The notes under the pieces: model-generated
Told to the model about the DNA's origin: nothing
Databases searched by the model: none
The model's input: only the letters and a program-made list of their open reading frames with translations
In this document: one piece after another, positions 16,388 to 24,377 of the stretch
How the letters are laid out: each line of letters opens with the position of its first letter
Position numbering within the stretch: the stretch's first letter is position 1
Program-made: the position numbers and the translations under genes
NCBI RefSeq assembly: GCF_025273675.1
Contig: NZ_CP045809.1
Span: 2,046,001 to 2,110,000, forward strand
Source: Gordonia pseudamarae
GTDB lineage: Bacteria; Actinomycetota; Actinomycetes; Mycobacteriales; Mycobacteriaceae
Length of the DNA stretch: 64,000 bases
Direction: 5' to 3'

Positions 16388-16728
16388 GCGCCCGCGTTCA
16401 TGTGGACCTCGATGATCTCGTCGAGCTTGTGCGGACGTTGACGGCCGTGGTCGGTGAGCTACCCGAGATCGCCACGGATCTGCGGGCCGTGGTCGCCGAG
16501 GCCGGTGTCGCGTTCGGGGTGGATCCGGCCGCCGATGTGCTTCGGCCCAGGTTCGCCGAGTCGGCCCGGATCGCCCTTGACGCGCTCGGCGGGGTGGAGT
16601 CGCTGATGCGTGAGCACATCGAGTCCGTGGATGCGGCCGGGGACCGGCTGCGCGCGGCCGACGCGTCGGCCGCTCACCTGCTCGGCACCCGCGGGACCGG
16701 GGCCCGTGATGGGGGACTGTCGCTGTGA
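16384..16728 (+). CDS. EspC/WXG100-like small helical protein, putative type VII secretion substrate
   Basis: 114 residues, GTG start overlapping the previous stop by four bases. The composition is almost wholly alpha-helical: VHVDLDDLVELVRTLTAVVGELPEIATDLRAVV, a turn FGVDP in the middle, then a second long helix ending ESVDAAGDRLRAADASAAHLL. This two-helix hairpin with a Val-x-Val-Asp opening and an Ala/Leu-rich end resembles the EspC/DUF2580 and WXG100 families that leave mycobacteria through ESX systems. A true W-x-G turn is missing (F-G-V instead). Secretion is inferred from fold and neighbours. Its stop in turn overlaps the next start. Confidence 0.6.
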   Translation: MSARVHVDLDDLVELVRTLTAVVGELPEIATDLRAVVAEAGVAFGVDPAADVLRPRFAESARIALDALGGVESLMREHIESVDAAGDRLRAADASAAHLLGTRGTGARDGGLSL

Positions 16729-17789
16729 GCTCGCCGCGTTCCGTCGTCGACGCCCTGTTGCGGGAGAACGATCCGTCCGCCGACGTGGCCATGCTGAAGG
16801 CATGTTCGCGCAGGCTGGAGACGATCGCGGCGCGGACGGAGGCGGCGGGCGCCGCGTTTTCCCGCGCGCACGCCCGCACCGGGGTGGGTGGTCTGCGCGA
16901 GGGGACCGACACCGCGGTCCGCGTCATCGTCGGCCCGCATGAGGGTGCGGTCGCCGATGTGGTGTCCCGGCTCGAGGCCCTGGCGGGTGTGTTGGACCGC
17001 TACGCCGACGAGGTGGTGGACATCCGGAACCGTCTGTCGCTGACGTCGGCCATCGCCGAGCGCGACCTGGTGCGCGCCGAGGTGGCATCGCTGGTCGGGC
17101 ATCCGACGGCGCTGGTGGCCGCGGCGGGAGCCGCGACGGTGGCGTTCGGTGCCGTGGGCGAGGATGCGGTGGAACGCGCCACCAACCTGGATCCGGGGTC
17201 CGGGCACCGGTTGACCGCCGATGGTCGCGCCGCACACGAGGATCAGCCGGTGAATGGGCAGGACCCCGCCGCGCACGCGCCGTTGCTGTCGGGGGCAGCG
17301 ATGCCGGCGATGCTCGCGGCCGCGCCGGTCGCGGCGGCGATGGCGGGAGCCTCCCCTCGGGGCCTGGACGGACCGGTGGCCGTCGACGAGGCCGGGCTCG
17401 CCGAGCGGGTCCGGGAACTGCAGGCATCGTTGCCGCCGGAGCCCGCGACGTGGGTGCGGATGTCGGTGGGGGTGGGGTGTGCCCCGTCCGGGGAGATGAT
17501 CGAGGTCGTCGGTACGAGTGACCCGATCGCGTACCTGCGGGCCGGGGTGAGCGTGGGTGCCGGCGAGCAGGTGGCCGGGTCGGCGCGCGGATCGGAGTTC
17601 GCGGTGACCGACCACCTGGCCGCGATCGGTGCCCGTCCGCTGGTGGTGGCCTCGGCACATCCGGTGCCCGCTCATGTCGGTTCGCGGCTGGACGAGCTGG
17701 GTGTGCGGTTGATCGCGCCGTCGTATCCGGTGGGCGATTATGAGGCGGTGTCCCACGGCGCGCCGGACACCGATGAGGTGGACGGCTGA
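16725..17789 (+). CDS. Long helical protein with unknown C-terminal domain, putative type VII effector
   Basis: 354 residues. N-terminal 120 residues form a long helical hairpin (LKACSRRLETIAARTEAAGAAFSRAHARTGVGG ... VSRLEALAGVLDRYADEVVDIRNRL), like the N-terminal domain of WXG/LXG-type type VII substrates. A central alanine-rich, weakly hydrophobic piece (about 125-220) follows, then a beta-rich C-terminal domain (about 240-345) with WVRMSVGVGCAPSGEMIEVVG, DPIAYLRAGVSVGAGEQVAG and ARPLVVASAHPVPAHVGSRL. I do not recognise this last domain; it has no signature of a known nuclease, deaminase or ADP-ribosyltransferase that I can see. Third gene of the coupled cassette; no immunity gene is obvious downstream, as rplS follows. 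Confidence 0.65.
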   Translation: MSSPRSVVDALLRENDPSADVAMLKACSRRLETIAARTEAAGAAFSRAHARTGVGGLREGTDTAVRVIVGPHEGAVADVVSRLEALAGVLDRYADEVVDIRNRLSLTSAIAERDLVRAEVASLVGHPTALVAAAGAATVAFGAVGEDAVERATNLDPGSGHRLTADGRAAHEDQPVNGQDPAAHAPLLSGAAMPAMLAAAPVAAAMAGASPRGLDGPVAVDEAGLAERVRELQASLPPEPATWVRMSVGVGCAPSGEMIEVVGTSDPIAYLRAGVSVGAGEQVAGSARGSEFAVTDHLAAIGARPLVVASAHPVPAHVGSRLDELGVRLIAPSYPVGDYEAVSHGAPDTDEVDG

Positions 17790-17816
17790 GGTCCGGTCGG
17801 CGATTTCGTTTCGGCC

Positions 17817-17834
17817 GGTGGTGTCTGGCACAAT
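17817..17834 (+). promoter_or_regulatory. Promoter-like element of rplS
   Basis: GGTGGTGTCTGGCACAAT, ending in the -10-like CACAAT (17829-17834), closely matches the element before rpsP (13713-13732). The rplS leader would be about 165 bases, long enough for autoregulation. Confidence 0.45.
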
Positions 17835-18006
17835 ATTCAGGTTGCCTGCGCACCGTTGTGCCTGATCGGCTTACCGGTCGGCGCTGCCGCGGGTACCAAC
17901 GACTCGGAGCATGAACCGGTCGAACCCCCATCCGGATGCGATGTGTGCCGGGTGACGGGCCGCCAGGTTCCTCTGTTCGCCGACACATTCCAGAACGGAC
18001 CACACC

Positions 18007-18348
18007 ATGAATTCCCTCGACTTCCTCGACAAGCAGTCACTTCGTGACGACATCCCCGAATTCGCACCCGGCGATACCCTCGACGTTCACGTCAAGGTCA
18101 TCGAAGGTGCCAAGGAGCGGATCCAGGTCTTCAAGGGTGTCGTGATCCGCCGTCAGGGCGGTGGCGTCCGCGAGACCTTCACCGTCCGCAAGGTGTCCTT
18201 CGGTGTCGGCGTGGAGCGCACTTTCCCGGTGCACAGCCCCAACATCGCCAAGATCGATGTGCTGACCCGTGGCGATGTGCGTCGCGCCAAGCTGTACTAC
18301 TTGCGCGACCTGCGCGGCAAGGCAGCCAAGATCAAGGAAAAGCGCTGA
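18007..18348 (+). CDS. rplS: 50S ribosomal protein L19
   Basis: 113 residues, the family's usual size. L19 lies at the interface of the two subunits. [34 protein letters not shown] and [25 protein letters not shown] are the family core, and [18 protein letters not shown] the typical end. It has its own promoter and a perfect terminator directly behind, so it is monocistronic here, although in many bacteria it follows trmD directly; the cassette at 15.9-17.8 kb separates them. Confidence 0.98.
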   Translation: MNSLDFLDKQSLRDDIPEFAPGDTLDVHVKVIEGAKERIQVFKGVVIRRQGGGVRETFTVRKVSFGVGVERTFPVHSPNIAKIDVLTRGDVRRAKLYYLRDLRGKAAKIKEKR

Positions 18349-18375
18349 TCTGAGCCGGATTACCTCCTGTTTCGG

Positions 18376-18408
18376 GCCCCGGCCGCACAGTGTGCGGCCG
18401 GGGCTTTT
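18376..18408 (+). terminator. Intrinsic terminator of rplS
   Basis: GCCCCGGCCGCAC (18376-18388), loop AGT, GTGCGGCCGGGGC (18392-18404), then TTTT. A perfect 13-base-pair stem with three-base loop. Confidence 0.93.
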
Positions 18409-18416
18409 GCGTCGTC

Positions 18417-18428
18417 TACTCTGGCGGG
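18417..18428 (+). promoter_or_regulatory. Leaderless promoter -10 of lepB
   Basis: TACTCT (18417-18422) stands six bases before the GTG at 18429, so transcription should begin at or next to the start codon. It comes right after the rplS terminator. Confidence 0.5.
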
Positions 18429-19361
18429 GTGGCCGATACACAGGACCAGGGATCCGGCGCCGACGCCGACGGGCAGCACGACGATCAGAATCGGGCCGAC
18501 GAAGTCGACGCCGGCAACGGTCGGGCCGAGACGGCCGGACATGGGGGACCGGCGCCGGTTACGGCACAGACCCCCGAGACGGACAGGCCGTGGCGGCTCA
18601 AGGGTGACGACCCCGAGGACGAGCCGAAAAAGTCCTCGATCCTACGTGAGGTCGTCATCATCGTCGGCTGCGTGCTGGTGGTGACCTGGCTGTTGCAGAC
18701 CTTCATCGGCAGACAGTACGTGATCCCGTCGGAGTCGATGGAGCAGACATTGCACGGCTGTTCGGGCTGCACCAACGACCGCATCGTGATCGACAAGATC
18801 GCGTACCGGTTCGGCGACCCGAAGCCCGGCGACGTCGTCGTGTTCAAGGCGCCCACCGAATCGTGGGACGGCGGATGGCAGTCGCCGCGTTCGTCGAACT
18901 CGGTGATCAACGCCATCCAGGACGGGCTCTCGTGGTTCGGGTTCGCCCCGCCCGACGAGAATAATCTGGTCAAGCGGGTGATCGCGACCGGCGGTCAGAC
19001 GGTGGCCTGCAAGAACTCCGACGGCAAAGGCGTCACCGTCGACGGGAAGCCACTGACCGAACCGTACATCGACAAGCAGTTGCAGGCCGACAGCGTCGCC
19101 GGACTGGGGGATTCGGACTTTACCAACGCCGACAGCACGCCCAACAGCTGCTACGGCCAGGATTTCGGCCCGATCAAGGTGCCCGAGGGCAATGTGTGGG
19201 TCATGGGCGACAATCGCCTCAACTCGGCCGATTCGAGGTACCACATCACCGATGAGCTTCAGGGCACGGTGCCGGTAAGCGATATTCGCGGCAAGGTGCG
19301 GTTCATCATCTATCCGTTCTCCCGGATCGGTGGTGTCGACGCGGTCAACCCGCAGAAGTAG
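18429..19361 (+). CDS. lepB: Signal peptidase I
   Basis: 310 residues from GTG 18429; the open frame upstream runs through the rplS terminator and is not coding. SPase I is membrane bound and cleaves signal peptides from Sec and Tat exports. An acidic, disordered cytoplasmic N terminus of about 75 residues is followed by one transmembrane helix ([18 protein letters not shown]), the catalytic serine in PSESMEQTL near residue 101 and the catalytic lysine in [11 protein letters not shown] near 181, then [13 protein letters not shown] box E near the end. It heads the lepB-rnhB-DUF2469 unit. Confidence 0.97.
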   Translation: MADTQDQGSGADADGQHDDQNRADEVDAGNGRAETAGHGGPAPVTAQTPETDRPWRLKGDDPEDEPKKSSILREVVIIVGCVLVVTWLLQTFIGRQYVIPSESMEQTLHGCSGCTNDRIVIDKIAYRFGDPKPGDVVVFKAPTESWDGGWQSPRSSNSVINAIQDGLSWFGFAPPDENNLVKRVIATGGQTVACKNSDGKGVTVDGKPLTEPYIDKQLQADSVAGLGDSDFTNADSTPNSCYGQDFGPIKVPEGNVWVMGDNRLNSADSRYHITDELQGTVPVSDIRGKVRFIIYPFSRIGGVDAVNPQK

Positions 19362-19369
19362 GCGCGCAC

Positions 19370-20104
19370 ATGCCCGTCGGTGATCGGTGGCCGCCGCGTC
19401 GGCCGGTGCGTCGGGCCGCGAACCTGCGCACCCTGGAATTCGCCCTGCACACCAGCGGTCTGGGGCCGGTCGCCGGCGTTGACGAGGCCGGTCGCGGGGC
19501 ATGCGCCGGGCCGCTGGTGGTGGCCGCCACCATCCTCAAACCGGTGCAGGCTACCTCGCTCGCCGATCTCGATGACTCCAAGAAGCTCACCGAGGCGACC
19601 CGGGAACGGCTGTACCGTGCGGTCACCCGCAACGCGCTGGCCTGGCACGCGGTGATCATCGGCGCCGCCGAGATCGACCGGATCGGCATCCACGTGGCCA
19701 ACATCGAGGGGATGCGGCGCGCGGTCGCCGGATTGTCCACCCCACCCGGCTATGTGCTGTCCGACGGCTTCGGTGTGCCGGGTCTGACCGCGCCCAGCCT
19801 GCCCGTCATCGGGGGCGATGCGACGGCCGCGTGCATCGCCGCGGCCAGTGTGATCGCCAAGGTCACCCGGGACCGCATCATGGTCGGCCTCGACAGCGAC
19901 CTGCCCGGCTACGACTTCGCCGTCCACAAGGGGTACAGCACCGCCCTCCACATGAGCCGCATCGACGATCTCGGGCCGTGCCGTGAGCACCGCATGTCCT
20001 ACCGCAATGTGGCGGCCCGCGCGGGCGGCCGGGGCGTCGGAGGTGAGCGGGGCGGGAGACCGGCCACTCCCGAGACGGCCGATCGCGATACGCTTACCGG
20101 ATGA
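19370..20104 (+). CDS. rnhB: Ribonuclease HII
   Basis: 244 residues. RNase HII removes single ribonucleotides and RNA-DNA hybrids. The catalytic motif [18 protein letters not shown] is at about 37-54, with the further acidic residues in LSDGFG and in the DRIM region; KGYSTALH is the usual substrate-binding motif. The last 25 residues ([20 protein letters not shown]) are a disordered tail. It lies eight bases behind lepB and its stop overlaps the ATG of the next gene (ATGA). Confidence 0.96.
   Translation: MPVGDRWPPRRPVRRAANLRTLEFALHTSGLGPVAGVDEAGRGACAGPLVVAATILKPVQATSLADLDDSKKLTEATRERLYRAVTRNALAWHAVIIGAAEIDRIGIHVANIEGMRRAVAGLSTPPGYVLSDGFGVPGLTAPSLPVIGGDATAACIAAASVIAKVTRDRIMVGLDSDLPGYDFAVHKGYSTALHMSRIDDLGPCREHRMSYRNVAARAGGRGVGGERGGRPATPETADRDTLTG
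20089..20100 (+). promoter_or_regulatory. Possible leaderless promoter inside the rnhB end
   Basis: TACGCT (20089-20094) is six bases before the ATG at 20101. DUF2469 may thus be read both as part of the rnhB message and from a leaderless one. Confidence 0.4.
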
Positions 20105-20412
20105 GCGCGGAGGATCTCGAGAAGTACGAAACCGAGATGGAACTCTCCCTGTACCGCGAGTACAAGGACATCGTCGGGCAGTTCACGTATGTGGTCGAGA
20201 CCGAGCGACGCTTCTACCTGGCCAATGCCGTCGAACTGGCGCCCCGCAACACCGACGGAGAGGTGTACTTCGAATTGCGGATGAGTGACGCCTGGGTGTG
20301 GGACATGTACCGGCCGGCGCGATTCGTCAAGCAGGTCCGGGTGATCACGTTCAAGGACGTCAACATCGAGGAGTTGGAGAAGCCCGAGCTGCGTCTGCCC
20401 GACCAACCGTGA
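20101..20412 (+). CDS. DUF2469 conserved protein
   Basis: 103 residues, acidic, with the family hallmarks [42 protein letters not shown] and [19 protein letters not shown]. It is found next to rnhB throughout actinobacteria (Rv2901c type) and has no established function. No transmembrane segment or signal peptide. The start overlaps the rnhB stop by four bases. Confidence 0.92.
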   Translation: MSAEDLEKYETEMELSLYREYKDIVGQFTYVVETERRFYLANAVELAPRNTDGEVYFELRMSDAWVWDMYRPARFVKQVRVITFKDVNIEELEKPELRLPDQP

Positions 20413-20531
20413 GGTGATATCCGCGCGTAGCGCCTGCCGGATTTGGGGACGCCGACCGGGTTGTCCACAAAATCGGGGTTCCGGCGATTCTTCCGGTCGA
20501 CGGATGCCCGTCCGGCAGGATCGTTGTTCGC

Positions 20532-20957
20532 ATGAGCGAACGGGAATCGGGTGGTGGGCCCGGCGCGGGTGCCGCGGGACGTGAGAATCGCCCGGCGAGA
20601 ATCGGCAGGCTGGGCGAGGATATCGCCGCAGGCTATGTGACGGATGCCGGATGGTCGGTCCTGGAACGCAATTGGCGTTGCAGGTACGGCGAACTCGACA
20701 TCGTCGCGGTGGACGGCGCGGCGTTGGTGGTGGTGGAGGTCAAGACCCGCACCGGCCGCATGTACCCTGATCCGGCCGAGGCGGTCACCCCGGACAAGCT
20801 GGCGAAGATGCGGCGTGCCACCGCGATATGGCTGGCCGGGCAGGACAGCTGGTTCGCGACCGTCCGGTTCGATGTCATCGCCATCCGGCTCGACCCGATC
20901 GAGCCCGCCGATACGGCCCGCGCGGGTCTGCGCCACCACGTGGGGGTGTTCGCATGA
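20532..20957 (+). CDS. UPF0102 (YraN-like) putative nuclease
   Basis: 141 residues. After a glycine-rich N terminus the conserved part is IGRLGEDIAAGYVTDAGWSVLERNWR and the PD-(D/E)xK-like core GELDIVAVDGAALVVVEVKTRTG (acidic residues and lysine in place), which suggests a restriction-like nuclease fold. Function unproven in the family. ATGA overlap with the comM-type gene, forming the yraN-comM-dprA unit. The 118-base gap before it holds nothing clear. Confidence 0.9.
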   Translation: MSERESGGGPGAGAAGRENRPARIGRLGEDIAAGYVTDAGWSVLERNWRCRYGELDIVAVDGAALVVVEVKTRTGRMYPDPAEAVTPDKLAKMRRATAIWLAGQDSWFATVRFDVIAIRLDPIEPADTARAGLRHHVGVFA

Positions 20958-22489
20958 GCTCCCGGGTGCGTGCGCTGGGTACCGTGTACACGGTGGGGCT
21001 CAACGCCTTTGAGGCCAAAGGGCTGGAGGTGCAGGCTTCGGTGGGGTCGGGTCTGCCGGCCTTCGCGGTGACCGGCGGGGTGGACAACTCGGTACGCGAG
21101 GCACGCGATCGTATCCGGTCGGCAATCACCAATTCCGGTTTTAAATTTCCCGAAGGACGGCTGACCGTAGCGTTGTCGCCGGCCGAGATCCCCAAGTCCG
21201 GCTCCGGTTTCGACCTGGCGATGGCGATCGCGATCCTGGTGTCGGCGGGCGAGGCGTCACCGCACCGGCTGCCGCGCACCATCGTCCTGGGTGAACTGGC
21301 CCTCGACGGGCGCGTGCGCCCGGTCCGGGGCATCCTGCCCGCCCTGATCCACGCCGCCGGGCACGGCTTCGAGCGGGCGGTGGTGCCATACGGCAATGTC
21401 GACGAGGCGCTGCTGGTGACCGAGCTGGAGATCGGCGGGGCGGATTCGCTGGGGCAGGTGGTGAGTTGGCTCGCCGGTGAATGCGTGCTCGACGCGGTAC
21501 CGCGAACACCGACCGACAATACCGCGGAGACAGGCGGACACCGGGACGACCTGGCCGATGTCGTCGGGCAGGGCGAGGCCCGCCACGCCCTGGAGATCGC
21601 CGCGGCCGGAGCCCACCACGTGCTGATGACCGGGCCGCCGGGTATAGGAAAGACGATGCTGGCCAAAAGGATTCCGGGGATCCTGCCGCCGCTGCGGCGG
21701 GAGGAATCGCTGGAGGTGACGGCGATCCACTCGATCGCCGGGGCGCTGTCGCCGGGTGAACCGCTGGTGGCCGAGCCACCGTTCATCGCTCCCCATCACA
21801 GCACCTCGGCCACCGGACTGCTGGGCGGCGGCACGGGTTTCGCCCGGCCGGGGGCCGCGTCACTGGCGCATCGCGGAGTGCTGTTCCTCGATGAATGCGC
21901 GGAGATGTCACCGACGGTGCTCGACTCGCTGCGGCAGCCGCTGGAGGAGGGTGAGGTGAGTGTTCCCAGGCGTGACGGCATCGCCCGCTATCCGGCGCGT
22001 TTTCAGCTGGTGCTGGCCGCCAACCCGTGCCCGTGCGCACCTGCGCACGATGTCGACTGCGTGTGCAGTTCGGTGGCGCGGCGGCGGTACCTGGGCAAAT
22101 TGTCGGGCCCGCTGATGGATCGCGTCGACATCCGGGTGCGGATGGACCCGCCGGGCCCGGCCGCGCTCATGACCTCCGGGGAGGAGACCAGCGCACAGGT
22201 GCGGGCGCGGGTCGTGGCGGCCCGCTCGGCGGCGGTGGAACGCTGGCGCGAATTCGGCTGGCTCACCAACTCCGAGGTGCCCGGTTCGGTGCTGCGCCGG
22301 CGGTTCCGGCTGCGCGCCGAGGCGATGCGGCCGGTCGAGCTGTTTCTGCGAGACGGACGGGTCACTGCCCGTGGGGCCGATCGTGCCCTGCGTTTGGCAT
22401 GGACGATGTGCGACCTGCGAGGTGCCGACACACCGACCGAAGACGATGTGGCACAGGCATTGCTGTACAGGGACAGGGGGAGTCACTGA
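20954..22489 (+). CDS. comM: YifB/ComM-type Mg chelatase-like AAA+ ATPase
   Basis: 511 residues from ATG 20954, overlapping the previous stop. N-terminal ChlI-like domain (about 20-150, VRALGTVYTVGLNAFEAKGLEVQASVGSGLPAF), AAA+ module with Walker A GPPGIGKTMLAKRI near 226 and Walker B-type LFLDECAEM near 310, a cysteine cluster NPCPCAP..DCVCSS (near 357-373) and C-terminal lid domain. In naturally competent bacteria ComM is a hexameric helicase that drives branch migration of incoming DNA; in actinobacteria the role is less clear. It precedes dprA, another transformation protein, in the same unit. Confidence 0.93.
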   Translation: MSSRVRALGTVYTVGLNAFEAKGLEVQASVGSGLPAFAVTGGVDNSVREARDRIRSAITNSGFKFPEGRLTVALSPAEIPKSGSGFDLAMAIAILVSAGEASPHRLPRTIVLGELALDGRVRPVRGILPALIHAAGHGFERAVVPYGNVDEALLVTELEIGGADSLGQVVSWLAGECVLDAVPRTPTDNTAETGGHRDDLADVVGQGEARHALEIAAAGAHHVLMTGPPGIGKTMLAKRIPGILPPLRREESLEVTAIHSIAGALSPGEPLVAEPPFIAPHHSTSATGLLGGGTGFARPGAASLAHRGVLFLDECAEMSPTVLDSLRQPLEEGEVSVPRRDGIARYPARFQLVLAANPCPCAPAHDVDCVCSSVARRRYLGKLSGPLMDRVDIRVRMDPPGPAALMTSGEETSAQVRARVVAARSAAVERWREFGWLTNSEVPGSVLRRRFRLRAEAMRPVELFLRDGRVTARGADRALRLAWTMCDLRGADTPTEDDVAQALLYRDRGSH

Positions 22490-23619
22490 TGGCGGAGCGA
22501 TCCGACGAGGCGATGCGGGCGTGGGCGTATCTGGCGCGGGTGGCCGAGCCGCCGTGCGCGCCGGTGGCGAGGCTGGTGGCCGAACTCGGTGCGGTAGAGG
22601 CCGCCGGGGCGATCCGGGGCCGGCTGGTGCCCGCTGGCCACGAGGCGGTGCTCGCGGCCACGGAGGCCAGGGCGGACTCCGATCGTGCGGCGGCGGATCT
22701 GGAGGCCGCGAGCCGGATGGGTGCGCGACTGGTGTCGCCCGAGGACGAGGAGTGGCCGGGCTGGCCGTTGCTGGCGCTCGGTCGGTCGGGCACCGGTTCG
22801 CGGGACGGCGAACCGCTGGCGCTCTGGGTGCGGGGGCCGCACCGACTCGACGAGGTGGCATCGGAGTCGGTGGCGGTGGTCGGTGCGCGCGCGGCGTCGT
22901 CCTACGGCGAGAGTGTGGCGGGCCGGCTGGCGGGGGAACTGTGCGATCGGGGGTGGGCGGTGATGTCGGGGGGAGCGTTCGGTATCGACGGCGCCGCGCA
23001 CCGCGCGAGCCTGCTGGCCGGTGGCCGGACCACGGCGGTCCTGGCCTCGGGTATCGACCGCGCGTATCCGACGGCGCATGCGCGGTTGCTGTCCGAGATC
23101 GCCGATCGGGGCTTGCTGGTCAGCGAGTACCCGCCGGGCACGACCGCCGCCAAACACCGGTTCATCACCCGCAATCGGCTGGTCGCGGCGCTCTCGGAGG
23201 CGGTTGTGGTGGTGGAGGCGGGCAGGCGTTCGGGTGCGGCGAACACCGCGGCATGGGCCCGTGGACTGGGCCGTCCGGTCGGCGCCTTTCCCGGGCCGGT
23301 GACCTCGGCGGCGTCGGTGGGTTGTCACCGGCTGATCGCCGACGATCTGGCGCAGCTCGTGTTCAACACCGACACTGTGGTGTCGATGGTCCGCCCGGAC
23401 GGTGGAGGTGATCCCGGCAGGGGGTGCGAACGCGATACCGACGGCTTGTCGGAGGATCAGCGCCGGGTGCACGATGCGATCCCGGGCCGGGGTGCGGCGA
23501 CGATCGACGAGATCGCCTATGCCTCGGGTGTGGGGGTCGGTATGGTCCGCTCGGCGCTGGCCGCGATGGAGGTCGCGGGCCTTGTTCGTGGCGACGGTGG
23601 TGGCTGGCGGCTGGCCTGA
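22489..23619 (+). CDS. dprA: DNA processing protein DprA
   Basis: 376 residues from ATG 22489, sharing one base with the comM stop (TGATG). DprA loads RecA on single-stranded DNA during transformation. Helical N-terminal domain (1-90), then the Rossmann-like core with VGARAASSYGESVAGRLA, MSGGAFGIDGAAHRASL, VLASGIDRAYP, GLLVSEYPPGT, FITRNRLVAALSEAVVVVEA and SGAANTA, and a C-terminal winged-helix piece (about 310-376). All conserved core motifs are there. Convergent with the TetR gene, 26 bases apart. Confidence 0.95.
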   Translation: MAERSDEAMRAWAYLARVAEPPCAPVARLVAELGAVEAAGAIRGRLVPAGHEAVLAATEARADSDRAAADLEAASRMGARLVSPEDEEWPGWPLLALGRSGTGSRDGEPLALWVRGPHRLDEVASESVAVVGARAASSYGESVAGRLAGELCDRGWAVMSGGAFGIDGAAHRASLLAGGRTTAVLASGIDRAYPTAHARLLSEIADRGLLVSEYPPGTTAAKHRFITRNRLVAALSEAVVVVEAGRRSGAANTAAWARGLGRPVGAFPGPVTSAASVGCHRLIADDLAQLVFNTDTVVSMVRPDGGGDPGRGCERDTDGLSEDQRRVHDAIPGRGAATIDEIAYASGVGVGMVRSALAAMEVAGLVRGDGGGWRLA

Positions 23620-23645
23620 GGCGACCGCTGGGCGGCCTTCGACGA

Positions 23646-24209
23646 TCAGCGGGTGGTGGCCAGCGTCACGAAGCGGTGCAGGGTGTCGGCGTCCGGTGTA
23701 CCGAATTCGTCGGATGCATGCAGGTAGCCGATGCCGGCGTAGAGCAGCATCGACGCGCGGGTGCGCGCGTCGTCGCCGGTGAATCCGAGGTCGAGCATCG
23801 TCTGGTGGATGGCCTCGTAGAGGTGCCGATCGAGGTCGGCGATGGCCGTGCGCAGTGATTTGTCGGTGTGCGACCAGGACCGGACCGCTGCCTCGGCGGT
23901 CCAGCGGTGTGGTTCGCTGAAGTAGTCGACCATGGCGCCGAGGCGTTCGTCGGCCGGGATCGCGCCGAGCTCGCGTACATGGTCCGCGGCCGAGCGTTGC
24001 TGGGCCTCGCAGTGTTCGGCCAGCGCTGTCTTGAGTGCGGCGATGTCGGTGAAATGCCAGTAGAAGCTGCCCTTGGTGACCCCGAGGGCATCGGTGAGCC
24101 GCGAGATCTTGAGCGCGGTGGGTCCCTCGGTGACCAGCAGCCGCATCGACGCACTGATCCAGTCGGAGACGCTGAGCCTGGCGCGTTTGGCTAGTGTGTT
24201 ATCCGTCAC
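23646..24209 (-). CDS. TetR-family transcriptional regulator
   Basis: 187 residues, GTG start with GAGGT about five bases upstream on the minus strand. The N-terminal helix-turn-helix is typical: WISASMRLLVTEGPTALKISRLTDALGVTKGSFYWHFTDIAALKTAL (17-63). The C-terminal ligand domain is helical and unspecific. It lies divergent to the siderophore-interacting protein gene with 168 bases between, in which an inverted repeat (24282-24304) fits a TetR operator. It may control itself and that gene, or something elsewhere. Not found at this place in M. tuberculosis as far as I recall. Confidence 0.9.
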   Translation of the reverse strand: MTDNTLAKRARLSVSDWISASMRLLVTEGPTALKISRLTDALGVTKGSFYWHFTDIAALKTALAEHCEAQQRSAADHVRELGAIPADERLGAMVDYFSEPHRWTAEAAVRSWSHTDKSLRTAIADLDRHLYEAIHQTMLDLGFTGDDARTRASMLLYAGIGYLHASDEFGTPDADTLHRFVTLATTR

Positions 24210-24281
24210 CGCTTACCTCATGTTGCCGATTCCGATGGCTGGGAACGAGGAGCTGAAAGCCACTCCATTCTTCAGTATCGC

Positions 24282-24304
24282 AAACGTACCATTTCCGTTG
24301 GTTT
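24282..24304. promoter_or_regulatory. Inverted repeat, candidate TetR operator
   Basis: AAACGTAC (24282-24289) and GTTGGTTT (24297-24304) share the half-site AAACnnAC across a seven-base centre. It lies 73 bases before the TetR start and 74 bases before the divergent gene, where a dual operator would be expected. Binding is inference. Confidence 0.4.
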
Positions 24305-24326
24305 CTTATGGGGATCCGGGTCTGGA

Positions 24327-24345
24327 TTAGGTGAGCCTAAGTTCG
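24327..24345 (+). promoter_or_regulatory. Iron box (DtxR/IdeR-type site)
   Basis: TTAGGTGAGCCTAAGTTCG compared with the 19-base iron-box consensus TTAGGTTAGGCTAACCTAA: the left half and centre match almost fully (TTAGGT-AG-CTAA), the right end is weak. It lies 33 bases before the siderophore-interacting protein start, as expected for repression by iron. Confidence 0.7.
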
Positions 24346-24377
24346 CCGGTAGGCTGGTGCGAGCACTAAGGAGAATC

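Noticed and set aside
15557..16927. 456-codon minus-strand frame over trmD and the cassette
   Set aside because: Shadow frame; composition almost all R, P, A, T without any motif.
17856..18047. Small frame before rplS
   Set aside because: Overlaps the start of rplS in another frame and lies in its leader.
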